A stretch of 64,000 nt of DNA from Cephalotus follicularis (taxonomy: Eukaryota; Streptophyta; Magnoliopsida; Oxalidales; Cephalotaceae). The notes below the pieces were generated by a model, which worked only from the letters and a program-made list of their open reading frames with translations, was not told the DNA's origin and did no database searches. A program made the position numbers and the translations under genes. Of the stretch, positions 34,486-46,645 are shown one piece after another; within the stretch, counting starts at the first letter, position 1; each line of letters begins with the position of its first letter. The stretch is taken from the NCBI GenBank assembly GCA_001972305.1, contig BDDD01001000.1, positions 124,001 to 188,000 of the forward strand, read 5' to 3'.

Positions 34486-35600
34486 ATGGCTGACCGTCAA
34501 TCTTCTTATAGGAAAATGGACCGAAGGAGAACTCGAACTAGGGCTAGAGCCGTTGGAGCTGATGCCCCGGAAGAAGCTAATGTTCCGCAAGGGATGAACA
34601 TTCCCCAAGATGACAGAGATCCGATGGCTCGGATTGCAGACTATTTTCAGCAGCAGATGGCCTTTAACCGGGCTAATGCGGAGGAGATGCGCCAGTACCA
34701 CGCGCAAGCTCGACCGCAACATAGGGCTCCTGACTACTGCCCGGGAGAGGATGGTTTTGGGAGAGATATTGAGAAGTTCATGAGGCTGAACCCACCCAGC
34801 TTCAAGGGGGAACTGGATGCTACGATTGCTGAGAGATGGCTGCAAGACCTGGAGAAGATCTTTCAGGTGATGGACTGTTCTGATGCTCAAAAGTTGAGAT
34901 TTGCTGGGTACCGCCTATGGGGCGAGGCCACTCTTTGGTGGGAGATGGTTAGGGCAAAGTGGGAATCACAGGGACTGGACAGTACTTGGGACCGATTCCA
35001 GACAGAGTTCCTAGAGACTTATGTTCCATATATTGAGCAAGAGCGACGAGAGACCGAGCTCTTGGAGTTACGACAGGGAGAGATGACTGTTGCTGAATAT
35101 CAAGCAAGATTCATGGAGCTGGCCAGACATTCACCTTATCTGGTAGCTGATGAAGCAAAGAAGATACGGAGGTTCTTGAGAGGGTTGCGACCGGATCTTC
35201 GGTCGAGGATTAGAACCATGGAGCTGAGGACTTATGTGGAGGTTGCTCAGAAAGCTAGACTGTTGGAGACAATATCCAGTGAGGACCGGGCTGAGAGAGC
35301 TCGTGCAAATGAGAGTAAACAGAGTCCTACACAGTCCCGACCGGCATCGTCAAAGTGGCAAGATGGTGGTTCTCCGATGAAGTCATCGAAGAACAAGTCT
35401 CAGCAGACGGCTTCACAGGGTACTCCCAGCCAGGGGAGTAATGCTAGATCTGGAGGATGCTTTTACTGTGGTCGTACCGGCCACCAACAGAAAGATTGCT
35501 GGAAGTTCAATGGCTGGTGTTTGAGGTATGGGGGACCGGGTCATTCAGTGAAGGACTGCCTGAAGAGTACTGCTACAATGCCTACTGGGCCAGGGAGCAG
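34486..35600 (+). CDS. gag of element B
   Basis: Longest well-kept Gag in the window. From the ATG at 34486 (MADRQSSYRKMDRRRTR) it has a basic N-terminus, the Gag core (FGRDIEKFMRLNPPSFKG, LWGEATLWWEMVRAKWE, YVPYIEQERRETELLELRQG, PYLVADEAKKIRRFLRGLRP), a Gln/Ser-rich linker and a nucleocapsid part with CFYCGRTGHQQKDC and a second knuckle-like segment near 35515. An ATG 21 bases upstream (34465) is in frame, but the MADR start fits the gag position better. It would form the virus-like particle. It closely matches Gag of A. I treat it as a fossil part, since the rest of the element is broken. Confidence 0.85.
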
Positions 35601-35639
35601 TAGTGGTGCGGCTGCGGGACCATCTCAGAGGAGGGATAC

Positions 35640-36150
35640 CGGCAAGGGCATCGCAAAAGGTAGAATTTTTGTACTTGCTCAGACTGAGGTTCCAGGGTCG
35701 ACTTCTGTTGTTGGAGGTACTCTGTATATATATATATGGTTATTCTGCTAGAGTACTGATGGATTCTGGTGCTTCACACTCTTTTATATCTGCACATTTT
35801 GCACCTTGCTTAGATGTCACCCCCGACTGCTTGTCTTATACACTTGATGTGAGTACACCGACTGGGACTTCTATGTATACTGACTCGGTATATAGGAGTT
35901 GTGAGATGTCTATGGCAGGCATTCCTTTATATGCAGATTTGATTGTACTGCCTATCCGTGACTTCGATGTGATATTGGGGATGGATTGGCTATCGGCGCA
36001 CCGTGCTCGTATGGATTGCTACCATAAGACTGTGGATTTTTGTCTGCCCGACGGAACGACCTTTCAGTTCAAGGGAGACAAGGGATTCTCAACACCGATC
36101 ATATCTTTTATCCGAGCATCGAGATATCTGGAGAAGGGATGCGAAGGATA
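35640..36150 (+). pseudogene. Aspartic protease region of element B
   Basis: Recognisable retropepsin active site VLMDSGASHSFISAHF and the downstream DFDVILGMDWLSAHRARMDCY motif, followed by the FSTPIISFIRASRYLEKGCEGYLA linker typical of this lineage. It follows gag and leads into RT. Fossil. Confidence 0.85.
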
Positions 36151-36179
36151 TTTGGCTTATGTTATTGATCGAAGGAAGG

Positions 36180-37570
36180 AGAAAGGCTTGAGTTTGGAGG
36201 AAATTCCAGTTGTGTGCGAATTTCCGGATGTGTTTCCTGATGACATGGGATCCTTACCGCCTAAGAGGAGTATGGAGTTCGTTATTGTTCTTGTTCCTAG
36301 AACGGCTCCTATCTCTAAATCACCCTATCGGATGGCTCCGGCTGAGTTGCGAAAGCTGAAGCTATAGTTACAAGACCAGATTGATAAAGGTTTTGTAAGA
36401 CCCAGTGTTTCTCCATGGGGTGCACCGGTACTGTTCGTCAAGAAGAAGGATGGGTCGATGAGACTCTGTATCGATTACCGAATGTTGAACAAAGCAACTA
36501 TCAAGAATAAATATCCTTTACCCCACATTGAGGATTTATTTGATCAGTTGCAAGGATCGAGGGTGTTTTCTAAGCTCGATTTGAGATCGGGTTACCACCA
36601 GTTGCGAGTAAGGGAAGGGGACGTTGAGAAGACTGCCTTCCGGACATGGTATGGTCACTACGTGTTCTTGGTGATGCTTTTCGGTGTTACCAATGCACCG
36701 GCAGCCTTTATGTCATTGATGAATGACGTATTCCAACCGTACCTGGACCAGTTTGTTGTGGTATTTATTGATGATATACTGGTATACTCGAGGAGTGAGG
36801 AGGAGCACACTCGGCATCTGAGGATGGTATTGCAGATTCTTAGAGAACACCGATTGTATGCCGAGTTTGGCAAATGCGAGTTCTGGCTTGACCATGTGAT
36901 CTTTCTCGGTCACATCGTATCTCGAGAAGGCTTGACGGTGGATCCGTCAAAGACTAAAGCAGTGAGAGACTGGCCGCAACAAAAGAATGTGACGGGAGTG
37001 CCCAGTTTCCTTGGTTTGGCGGGATATTACCGGAGGTTTATCCAGAATTTTTCAAGGATAGACGAACCCTTGACCAGACTGACACAGAAGAAGACTCTTT
37101 TTGTTTGGGACGAAGACTGTGAGGCTAGTTTTTGTGAGCTGAAGGAGCGGTTAGTTTCCGCTCCTATCTTGGCATTACCTGATGGTAATGAAGGCTTTGC
37201 AGTGTACAGTGATGCATCAGGTAAAGGTTTGGGCTGTGTGTTGATGCAGCGAGGCAGAGTGATTACATATGCCTCGAGGAAGCTTAAACCGTACGAAGAA
37301 AACTACCCGACTCATGACCTTGAGCTTGTAGCTATCATCTTCGCCCTTCAGAAGTGGAGGCACTACCTTTATGGGGCACAGTTTGAGATCTTTACCGATC
37401 ATAAAAGCTTGAGGTATCTGTTTTGTCAAGATACACTGAACATGAGGCAGCGTAGATGGGTAGAATTCTTCAATGATTATGATTGCAGTGTCCAATATCA
37501 CCCGGGGAAGGCGAATGTGGTCGCTGATGCCTTGAGCCGCAAGGCTATGCTAGCTAGTGCGATGGTGTCG
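36180..37570 (+). pseudogene. Reverse transcriptase-RNase H region of element B
   Basis: RT motifs in order: [67 protein letters not shown], and the catalytic [11 protein letters not shown] near 36760-36795. RNase H has [16 protein letters not shown] (near 37203), [11 protein letters not shown] (near 37390) and [18 protein letters not shown] (near 37495). This is a close match to the element A region and to Tekay/Del RT in general. Much of it is still open, though the element is broken overall. Confidence 0.88.
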
Positions 37571-37599
37571 CAATGGAAGATGTTGGAAAACTTCCAAGA

Positions 37600-38395
37600 A
37601 TGGTCTCCATTCAATCAGTCGCCGGGGATCTTTCTAGCCGACATACGGGTAGAACCGGTGTTACTGCATCACATCAAAGATGCACAACCACATGATCCTA
37701 AATTGCAGCGGATTCGAGAGAATCTGGATTCGGAGTCTGATTTTAGAGTGCACAAAGACGGTATTATGAGATATCGGGGACGTGTATGTCTTCCGAATGA
37801 GCCTAGAGTGAAGGATGAGCTACTCCGCGGGGCTCATAAATCCCTGTACAGTATTCACCCGGGTAACACGAAGATGTATCAAGACATGAAGAAGTGTTAC
37901 TGGTGGCCTGGCATGAAGCGGGAGATCGCTGAGTATGTGGCAAGGTGTTTGACTTGCCAGACAGTTAAGGCCGAGCACCAGAGACCGGCAGGTTTGCTGC
38001 AGCCTTTGCCCATTCCAGAGTGGAAGTGGGAACATGTTACGATGGATTTCATTTCGGGTTTTCCTCTGACTCGGAATCGTCATAATGCCGTGTGGGTTAT
38101 CGTGGATAGACTCACTAAATCAGCGCACTTTCTTCCTACACACGTTACTGATTATACGAGCAAGCTGGCTCGATTGTATGTGAAGGAGATAGTGAGGCTA
38201 CACGGGGTTCCAGTCAGCATCGTATGTGATAGAGATGCTATCTTCACTTCCAACTTTTGGAAGAGGTTTCAGTCAGCTTTCAGGACGAAGCTGAACTTGA
38301 GTACTGCCTTCCACCCTCAGACCGATGGGCAGTCTGAGCGTACCATCCAGACCTTGGAGGATATGCTACGGGCTTGCGTCATTGATTTTGCTCGA
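37600..38395 (+). pseudogene. Integrase region of element B (partial)
   Basis: Includes the H2C2 zinc-binding area ([19 protein letters not shown] with [16 protein letters not shown]) near 37830-37990, then the catalytic core: [45 protein letters not shown] and [19 protein letters not shown]. The C-terminal integrase part and chromodomain seen in A are not present here. The sequence after it belongs to the B LTR. Confidence 0.88.
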
Positions 38396-39265
38396 TGCAT
38401 TAACTTCGAACGTCATGCATGTTACTCTGCTGACAAACAACGTGCGAAGGGGAGCCTTTTTAGAACCTTTCTCATGCGCCTTGGGGCATGGGTTAGGACG
38501 TGTTGAGCATGCACCTTACTCCCTAACCTGCATGGCTGAAATTATGTGGACAAGTGTGGCTTGTGTGTGTGTACATGCAACAAATGCAAGAAGAATGGAA
38601 CATGTGTGCATGCAAGGGATGGATAGAATGAATGGGGCAACGTCTGGCATGAGGGACCGGGAAAACGAACCCAGCTGCTGCATGCAGGGATGGGGATGTA
38701 CCCTAGGCACATGTGACCTGCAACAAAAACGCAAAGGAAGAAGAAGGAGGGTGTGTTGCATAAAAGACAGCCTCCACCTCCTTACCTTCGGCTATTATTG
38801 TTTGAGAAAGAACCAGACACTTGAGAGAACACTATGAGTGTGAGGAAACAGTAAGTAAAGGAGAGAAAACGTTTCCACCATTGTTGAGCTTGGAGCTTGG
38901 AGCTTGGAGCTTGGAACTACTGGTGCAGCTACGGGACGGACCTAGAAGGGCTGCTGTGACCGGATTGGGAACGAAAAGGGGTGGACTTTCCAGTTCCTAA
39001 CTTGGAACAAAAGGTAGGGGAAAGCCATACTGTAATTTTGAGTTTGATATCCATGCATGGTTATGGTTTTGGATGTATAAAATGCATAATCCTTGTACTG
39101 ATTTGGTTACTGGATTGATGCCATGATATGCTAGATATGTTTGGAGTATCTGCATGTTAGTTCCTTGCCTTGATTACCTGTTATTATGCATGATTATGGG
39201 TTGTTAAGGCCACTGTTTGTTAAGTCGTGAGGAAGAAGACGACTACTGTTGGAAAAGACATCGAC
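38395..39265 (+). repeat. 3' LTR of element B, first piece
   Basis: Matches B's 5' LTR from about 31935 to 32789, including TATA and donor-like sites. The open frame at 38325-38837 partly overlies this LTR and is not a gene. Element C begins immediately after it. Confidence 0.88.
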
Positions 39266-41778
39266 TGTAACACCCCCGATCTGTGGGAGTAGCCACAGTG
39301 CATAATACCGAAACTAAACAGATTATATTAGATTAAAAACGTTCATCTCTATTAAAAACGTGACGGTTTAAAGCATAACCAATAACATATCGAAACTGAT
39401 CATAAACATAAACTTATTCAAAATCCCAAAAGTCATAGACTGAAATAAAACATTGTTTAATAAATGGTTTCACTATGACCACATAAACATAAAGGGATCT
39501 GCTATAAGATGATCCTCAGACATATGGGAGTCACTCTCATCACACATTGCCCCTTTGCTCCAGATAACCTGCCGCAAGGAAAAAAAAACGCGGCTGAGCA
39601 AACCTCAGTACGGATATAGAAGATAAAACAATAAACAATATTTTAAAGCAGGAAGATTTCCAAAAGTACATTAAAACTGAAATCTTAAGCAATAAAATAA
39701 TTTAAACATGTTTTATAAATGCCCACGGAAAAACATATAAACCATAAAGTGTACCTTTCCAAAACATAGGATCAATAAACTGAGCACCAAAACCCAAAAC
39801 ATATCATATAGTAGCAAGGGGTTCGCGACACCCAAGTTGCCAAATGGAATTGCAGTATACGGCACTACACATACAATTCCCATATCCCAAAACATATCCC
39901 AATAACATATAACTAGGATCGATCCATACGCCTCTATCCCAAATCCGATCTACGGATATCCCTGAGAGACGCCGTAAATGAATCACACCGTTACGCAAAG
40001 TGTCATGCCCCCGTGCCAGGCTCACAGCATGCCTATGGTAACCCCATAGGTGGTTATAAAAGCTCAGTATTTCACCATTTCCAAAAATATGATTTCATCA
40101 AATCATTTTAAAACAAAAACGTTTCCCAAACCATTACCATAAATCGTACTCAAAAGATATAGTTTCACATACTTTCATAATCAGAAAAATCAACTCATTT
40201 AATTTCACAATAAAGAGGTGATTGCATATCATTCCGTAAATACATCACAACTGATTTCATAAAGTCAGAATATTTACTTCATAAAATACCAAATGACTTT
40301 ATTTCCAAAAACCCAAATATACATAATTCATAAACCAAACGGAAGCATATTCATAAAACCGAGTGATAACAAAATCAGAATCTGTATTTAATTTCAAACA
40401 GAACTAAAACAGTAAGAATGTGTCAAGGAACGAAGAATCCGTACCTTGTGCGATCACAGATAAACTTATGAATAACCGGTAAATTTATTTTGCTTCACGT
40501 AGCACAATAATCTAAACAATACGAAAACATTCATATAAGGGTCTAAAATTCATTTTGGGCATAAAACAGAATCATAATGGTGTTTACATTTAAACCAGGA
40601 TCGACGGAAGAATAAACGGATGAAAATAGAAGTTTACAGGACAAACCAGCCGACTGATTGAAGAATCCAGTCGACTAACAATGGGTGACAGTCGACTATA
40701 CAACAGGGCCAGTCGACTACACAACCTGGACTTGCAGACAGTCGACTGGGTCAGGGGTCCAATCGACTACTCAACTAGACAGTCGAATTGTTCATACGGA
40801 CAATCGACTGTTTTGGGTATCAGAACAGCAATTCTGCACAGTTTGTGCAATTTTAGCAACCAAGACTTGGATTTTTCGACACTAGAAGGTTACCAACATG
40901 TAAAACAACTTCATATGACATGTTAAACATGGTTACAACACAGAATTCGACATAAGCATGTTGACAGAAAATTCTTTCAATGTGACAGGGACTTTAAACC
41001 ATTGCATACTAACATTTAATCCAATTCTGTCAACTATCACCATTACATGCATCAAGCCAGATTGTATATCACTTCCTAGATGTCTACTGATGGCTGCTAA
41101 CACATGGTCACTTGACAGAAAAAAAAACAAGGATGCCGAAACCATAATTAAATTCATCTCTAGCAACCAAAGTTCATAGTTTTGATGACAATGATCCAAA
41201 AACAATTCACCAAGACATAACAATATAGGAAACCAACCCGCTAAATGTCACAAACGGTTGCAGGAACACCAATTGAATGACACAGTGGCTGATCAAAACA
41301 AAACGAAAGGAAGACATAAAAATTAAATCCTGCCAACAATACCAATATTGCCAAGGACGATTCCTATGTAGAAATCATGAAGAACTAACCTCTTTAATGA
41401 AGCAAGAACACAAAGAAGACAGTGACTCTTCCAATGGCAGGTTCGGCAGCAAGGAGATTTGGCAGAAACGAAGGCTTGACATATATATATATATAGCAAC
41501 ATAATCCAAAATGGAAAAGAAGAGGAAATTGGGGTAAGAATATGGAAACAACGAAACAAAATCATATTGATAAGGAAAGAGAGGATTGTTGGCGTGTGAA
41601 ATTTATGATGGGAGGAGAGAATTCGGGAGAGAGAGTTTGAGAGGGAGAGAGAATTTGAGAGGAAATAAAAAGGAAAATAAAGAAAAGGAAAAATAAAGAA
41701 AAGGAAAGATTAAAAATAAAAGATGGTATTTTAAAAAGGCTTTTAAAATTGATTTATGGAATTAATAATAATAATACA
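39266..41778 (-). repeat. 3' LTR of element C
   Basis: Plus-strand start TGTAACACCCCCG at 39266. The other end is not certain; AATACA at about 41778 directly before integrase-like sequence is the best candidate, giving about 2.5 kb. A TATA-like (TA)n lies at 41479-41494. A cluster of about eight CAGTCGACT-type motifs lies at 40645-40815 (downstream of TATA in sense). A donor-like ACAAG|GTACGG is near 40440 and an acceptor-like CTTGCGGCAG near 39571-39580 (minus sense). Open frames such as 40681-40926 and 40958-41179 lie in the LTR and are not genes. Confidence 0.7.
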
Positions 41779-42600
41779 CATGGAACACATCATGAACATG
41801 AGATAGTTGTGGAGGCAAAGCTAACCGATACGCAACTGCGCCAACCCTCTCCAGAATCTCAAATGGTCCTATAAACCGAGGACTTAACTTTCCTTTCAAT
41901 CCAAACCGTCGGACGCCTTTCCAAGGTGAAACATTTAAGAACACATGTTCACCCACTTTGAACTCCAAATCCTTTCGATGTTTGTCTGCATAACTTTTTC
42001 TGTCGAGATTGAGCTGTCTTCAATCTCTCCCTTGCGATCGCCACTTTCTCAGTAGTAATTCATACTAGCTCAGGTCCCTCGATAACTCTTTCTCCGACTT
42101 CATCCCAGCATGTCGGAGCTCGACACTTCCTCCCATAAAGAGCTTCAAACGGAGCCATACGAATACTAGCATGCCAACTATTATTGTAAGCGAACTCCAC
42201 TAGACTCAAATACTCATCCCAGCTCCCAGTCCAGTCCAAAGCACAAGACCTCAACATATCTTCTAAGGTCTGAATGGTCCTCTCGGTCTGCCCATCTGTC
42301 TATGGATGGAAAGCTGTACTGAAATTTAGTCTAGTACCCCAAGCTTTTTGAAATCCCTTCCAAAACCGTGAAGTGAAACGGGGATCCCTATCCGAAACAA
42401 TAGATACAGGAGTCCCATGCAGTCTCACAATTTCTCGCTGGAAAACCTCCGCCAAGCGGTCCACAGAAAAGTCTTCTCGGATTGCCAAGAAATGAGCTGA
42501 TTTGGTCAACCGATCCACAACAACCCAAATAGCATAATTTCTTCTGTAAGTTCTCGGCAAACCAGTAACAAAATCCATCGCAATACTCTCCCCTTTCCAT
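41778..42600 (-). pseudogene. Integrase region of element C
   Basis: In sense order from the right: [55 protein letters not shown] and STAFHP (catalytic core, 42300-42580), then [18 protein letters not shown] with [17 protein letters not shown] (42060-42260), then the C-terminal domain KVGEHVFLNVSPWKGVRRFG with LSHVHDVFHV (41780-41970). The usual chromodomain position is not present. Fossil. Confidence 0.85.
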
Positions 42601-44130
42601 ACTGGAACTTCTAAGGGCTATAACAAACCACTAGCTCGCTGGTGTTCGATCTTAACCTGCTGACAGACCAAACACTTCCCAATAAACTCTGCTACATCCC
42701 TCTTCATTCCGCTCCACCAAAAATTTTCCTTCAAGTCCCTATACATTTTCGTAGAACCCGAATGATTAGAGAACGGAGAGCTATGCGCTTCAGATAAAAC
42801 AGCATCTCTGATAGAACCATCTGCAGGAACACACAACCGACTACCCAACCAAATCACTCCATGCTCATCCACACGGAACTCTGACTGTTTACCCTTTTCA
42901 ACATTCTGAACCAAGGCCCAAAGTTCACCGTCATCATTCTGAGCTTCCTTAATTCGAGATATAAGGGTAGGTTCCATATACATGCCCGCCATATATCCAT
43001 TCGAACCCCGAACAAACAGATTCAAATCCAATCGCTCAATGTCTGATATCAAATGCGACTGCGTAACCAAAGCCGCCACACTCCCAGAACTCTTCCTACT
43101 CAGAGCATCAGCTACCACGTTTGCTTTACCAGGGTGGTACTGAATATTCAGATCGTAATCCTTCAAAAGCTCCAACCAACGTCTCTGACGCATATTCAAC
43201 TCTTTTTGCGTGAAGATGTACTTGAGACTCTTATGATCGGTAAAGATGTCGCAAGTTTCTCCATACAAGTAGTGCCTCCAAATCTTCAACGCAAACACAA
43301 CTGCCGCCAACTCGAGATCATGCGTAGGGTAATTCATCTCATAAGGCTTCAACTGTCTCGAAGCATATGCTAATACATGACCATGCTGCATCAGAACACA
43401 ACCAAAACCCTTTTTAGAAGCATCACTATAAATCTGGTATCCTCCCGACCCAGACGGTAAACGGAGAATCGGTGCAGACACAAGACCGTTCTTCAACTTC
43501 TCGAAACTTGCTTCCCGTTCATCATTCCACACAAACTATGCTCCCTTCCTCATAAGATGAGTTAGTGGCAAGGTTATAGAGGAGAAGCCTTCCACGAACC
43601 GCCTATAGTAACCAGCTAAACCCAAAAAGCTCCTAACTTCTGATACAGTAGTAGGTCTCGGCCATTTAGTAATAGCTTCAACCTTAGCAGGATCCACAGT
43701 AATCCCTTCCGTTGTAATCACATGGCCCAAAAATGACACCTGTTGCAACCAGAACTCACATTTCGAAAACTTGGCGTATAGTTGATTCTTCCTCAGAATA
43801 CCAAGCACTATACGAAGTTGCTCTTCATGTTCCTCCTTCGATTTCGATTACACAAGGATATCATCGATGAACACAATCACAAAGCGATCCAGAAACTCAT
43901 GAAAAACCCGATTCATTAGGTCCATGAAAACTGCCGATGCATTTGTAAACCCAAACGGCATCACCAGAAATTCATAATGCCCATACCGTGTGCGAAAAGC
44001 GGTCTTAGGCACATCTTCATCTTTAATTCGCAACTGATGATATCCAGACCTCAAATCGATCTTAGAAAAATACCGTGCACCTTGGAGTTGATCAAACAGG
44101 TCATCAATCCTAGGCAAAGGGTATTTATTA
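42600..44130 (-). pseudogene. Reverse transcriptase-RNase H region of element C
   Basis: RT motifs: [60 protein letters not shown] and the catalytic FIDDILV (near 43850-43870), then [16 protein letters not shown] and [15 protein letters not shown]. RNase [39 protein letters not shown] and [20 protein letters not shown] zinc-binding [18 protein letters not shown] with [11 protein letters not shown] follows near 42660-42790. Peptides match classic Del/Tekay polymerases and differ clearly from A, B and D, so C is a separate family. Confidence 0.88.
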
Positions 44131-45900
44131 CGCTCAATGGTGAACTCCACTTCCCGTTGCGGTGGCAAACCCGGTAACTCCTCCGGAAACACATCAGAAA
44201 ACTCTCTAACCACAGGATAATCTTCAAGGCGAGGCTCGGCCCTTGAGACATCCTTCACAAAAGCAAGAAACCCTTCGGCGCCCTTAGCTACCAACTTCTG
44301 AGCTTTCATAATTGATATGATCTTGACATCTTTCATAGGCTGCGAACCCTGATAAATAAAATCAGGTAGCTCCACATCTCCAAACAGAATCCTCCGAGCA
44401 TGACAATCAATCGTAGCCCGATGGCGCTCCAACCAATCCACCCCCAAAATCATATCGAAATCATACATATCCATAGGAAAAAGATTCGCATCACGAATCC
44501 GATCATCAAAAACAATAGGGCATGCATAAAAACACTCAGATATCACAAAAGATGTCCCCATAGGGGTAGAAAGAACCAAAGTAGGATCAAACAACTGCGA
44601 AGGCATACCAAGATGTCGAACAAAAGACCTCGCCACAACCGAGTGTGTCGATCCAGTATCATATAACACATAAGCTCTATGGTTACCAACAGAAATAAAA
44701 CCCGAAACCGTACCTGGAGCATTAGCTGCCTGATGAGCCGTAATTGCGAAGACTCGGCCTCCAACATTGCGCTGCCCAGCATTTGTACCATTACCCTTCC
44801 TTTCCTTAGCACGAGGATCCTGATAATCCTTCGCGAAGTGTCCCATCTGCCCACATACAAAACAAGCCCCACTGACTTTATAACAGGTACCGAACGGATG
44901 ATACCTACCACAAGCATCACACCTAGCAATCTGAACATTGGGGTTACCCCCATCAGCTCCCTGTGAATTTTTCTGGTCATTTCCTTGCTGACGCTGTTGA
45001 TTACCATCTTTATTCTGCTTGTGATCTTTCTTATGTTGTTTACCTCCTCTGCCCCTGTTCCATGAACTGCCTTGACCCTTGTTCTGCTGTCTAAAACCTT
45101 GTTCATTCCTATTCCGCTTCTTATCTCCTTCCAGACGAGCTGCCTGAAAATCCAATCTTTCTAATTCAATATTTTTAGCAGCATTAGCAACCTCGGCGAC
45201 ATCCGCAAACCTAGAATTGATCAGCTTTCCCCTAAGCTGGTAATGCAGCTTCCACTTAAACTTTTCAGCTTGCTCTGATGCTGACCCCACCGCGGATCCA
45301 GCAAACCCAGCCAATCTAGTGAAACGAGCTAAGAACTCCAAAACTGTCTCTCCATCTTTCTGCCTGGTGTTTACGAACTCTCTAGCATAGGCCTCCTTAT
45401 CAGCAGTGGGGAAGTACTGCTGATAGAAGACACCTCGGAACTCAAACCATGACAGAGCATCCGCATAACCTCCACCCTTAGCTGAATTCAGAGTATTCCA
45501 CCATTTCTGAGCATCCCCTTCTAGTTTGTAAGCCGCCAACCTTACCTTCTACTGATCATCACACCTCAGAACATTAAAGATCTTCTCCATATGTGCTATC
45601 CAGTGTTTAGCTTCCGCTGGTGTCACAGCCGAACTGAAAGACTGCGGCCTCTGTTTCTGAAACCGCTCAAGCCAAACATGAGTAGGTGTGCCATGCCCAT
45701 CCCCAGCTTCCATATCCCTCTGAACCTCTGCCAGAGCATTCTCCTCAACAACTTGTTCCCGATTCTGTTGTTGCATAACACGATTTACCTCCTGAGCAAC
45801 TGCTTGACGAACCAACTCTTCCACAGAAGGCTCGTTTCTAGCTTCATTTCGAGCCCCAGCTGGTGCAGTTCTCTGAGGAGTGTTTCTTGTGCGTACCATC
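44130..45900 (-). pseudogene. gag-protease region of element C
   Basis: Gag begins at about 45899 (MVRTRNTPQRTAPAG) with an acidic/Gln-rich N-terminal part. The core has [32 protein letters not shown] and [20 protein letters not shown]. Then comes a Gln/Asn/Lys-rich linker and zinc-knuckle [13 protein letters not shown] / [13 protein letters not shown] near 44830-44935. Protease has [17 protein letters not shown] and [20 protein letters not shown] near 44400-44680. The layout matches Tekay/Del Gag-Pol. Fossil. Confidence 0.87.
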
Positions 45901-46056
45901 TACGAAAGAAACCAAAACACGTGATATCAAACCGGAACACAAAATCAAAACAGAAAACATATCAGAAAAACCGAAACATAACAGAACAGCCCTAACCCGA
46001 GTCTACCCAAGCTCACCGGTCAAACCTAGTTAGGTGTTCTTAGGAACAAAGCCTAT

Positions 46057-46068
46057 TCTCTGATACCA
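46057..46068 (-). promoter_or_regulatory. Primer-binding site of element C
   Basis: In sense TGGTATCAGAGA, a few bases after the LTR end, matching initiator-Met tRNA priming as in A, B and D. Confidence 0.88.
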
Positions 46069-46073
46069 TAAAC

Positions 46074-46644
46074 TGTAACACCCCGGATCTGTGGGAGTCG
46101 CCACAGTGCATAATACCAAAACTAAACAGATTATATTAGATTAAAAACGTTCATCTTTATTAAAAACGTGATGGTTTAAAGCATAACCAATAACATATCG
46201 AAACTGATCATAAACAAAAACTTATTCAAAATCCCAAAAGTCATAAACTGAAATAAAACATTGTTTAATAAATGGTTCACTATGACCACATAAACATAAA
46301 GGGATCTGCTATAAGACGATCCTCAGACATATGGGAGTCACTCTCATCACACATTGCCCCTTTGCTCCTGCTAACATGCCGCAAGGAAACAAAAACGCGG
46401 CTGAGCAAACCTCAGTACGGATATAGAAGATAAAACAATAAACAATATTTTAAAGCAGGAAGATTTCCAAAAGTACATTAAAACTGAAATCTTAAGCAAT
46501 AAAATAATTTAAACATGTTTTATAAATGCCCACGGAAAAACATATAAACCATAAAGTGTACCTTTCCAAAACATAGGATCAATAAACTGAGCACCAAAAC
46601 CCAAAACATATCATATAGTAGCAAGGGGTTCGCGACACCCACGT
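46074..46644 (-). repeat. 5' LTR of element C, only the primer-site-proximal part assembled
   Basis: 571 bases aligned with the first 571 of the LTR at 39266. It stops at the N at 46645, where sequence jumps to the B LTR. The loss is best explained by the assembly join. Confidence 0.88.
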
Positions 46645-46645
46645 N
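46645..46645. other. Assembly join (single N)
   Basis: The only ambiguous base in the window. To its left is the C LTR broken mid-way. To its right the B 3' LTR resumes at the equivalent of 33388 in B's 5' LTR, while the piece before C stops at the equivalent of about 32789. So about 600 bp of B LTR and about 1.9 kb of C LTR are absent here, as expected if repeats were collapsed at a gap. Confidence 0.85.

Larger units (their letters stand above)
39266..46644 (-). mobile_element. C: Ty3/gypsy Tekay/Del-like element, minus strand, inside B's 3' LTR
   Basis: Reading right to left: 5' LTR portion (46074-46644), primer site, gag, protease, RT, RNase H, integrase, 3' LTR (39266 to about 41778). 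LTR starts TGTAACACCCC on the plus strand at 39266 and 46074 match closely (7 differences in ~215 bases, about 3%). Its age is thus similar to or a little younger than B, as nesting requires. The right side ends at the N of the assembly join, so the full 5' LTR and target duplication cannot be seen. The coding region is broken, with about seven interruptions and a missing 3' coding end. Confidence 0.9.
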
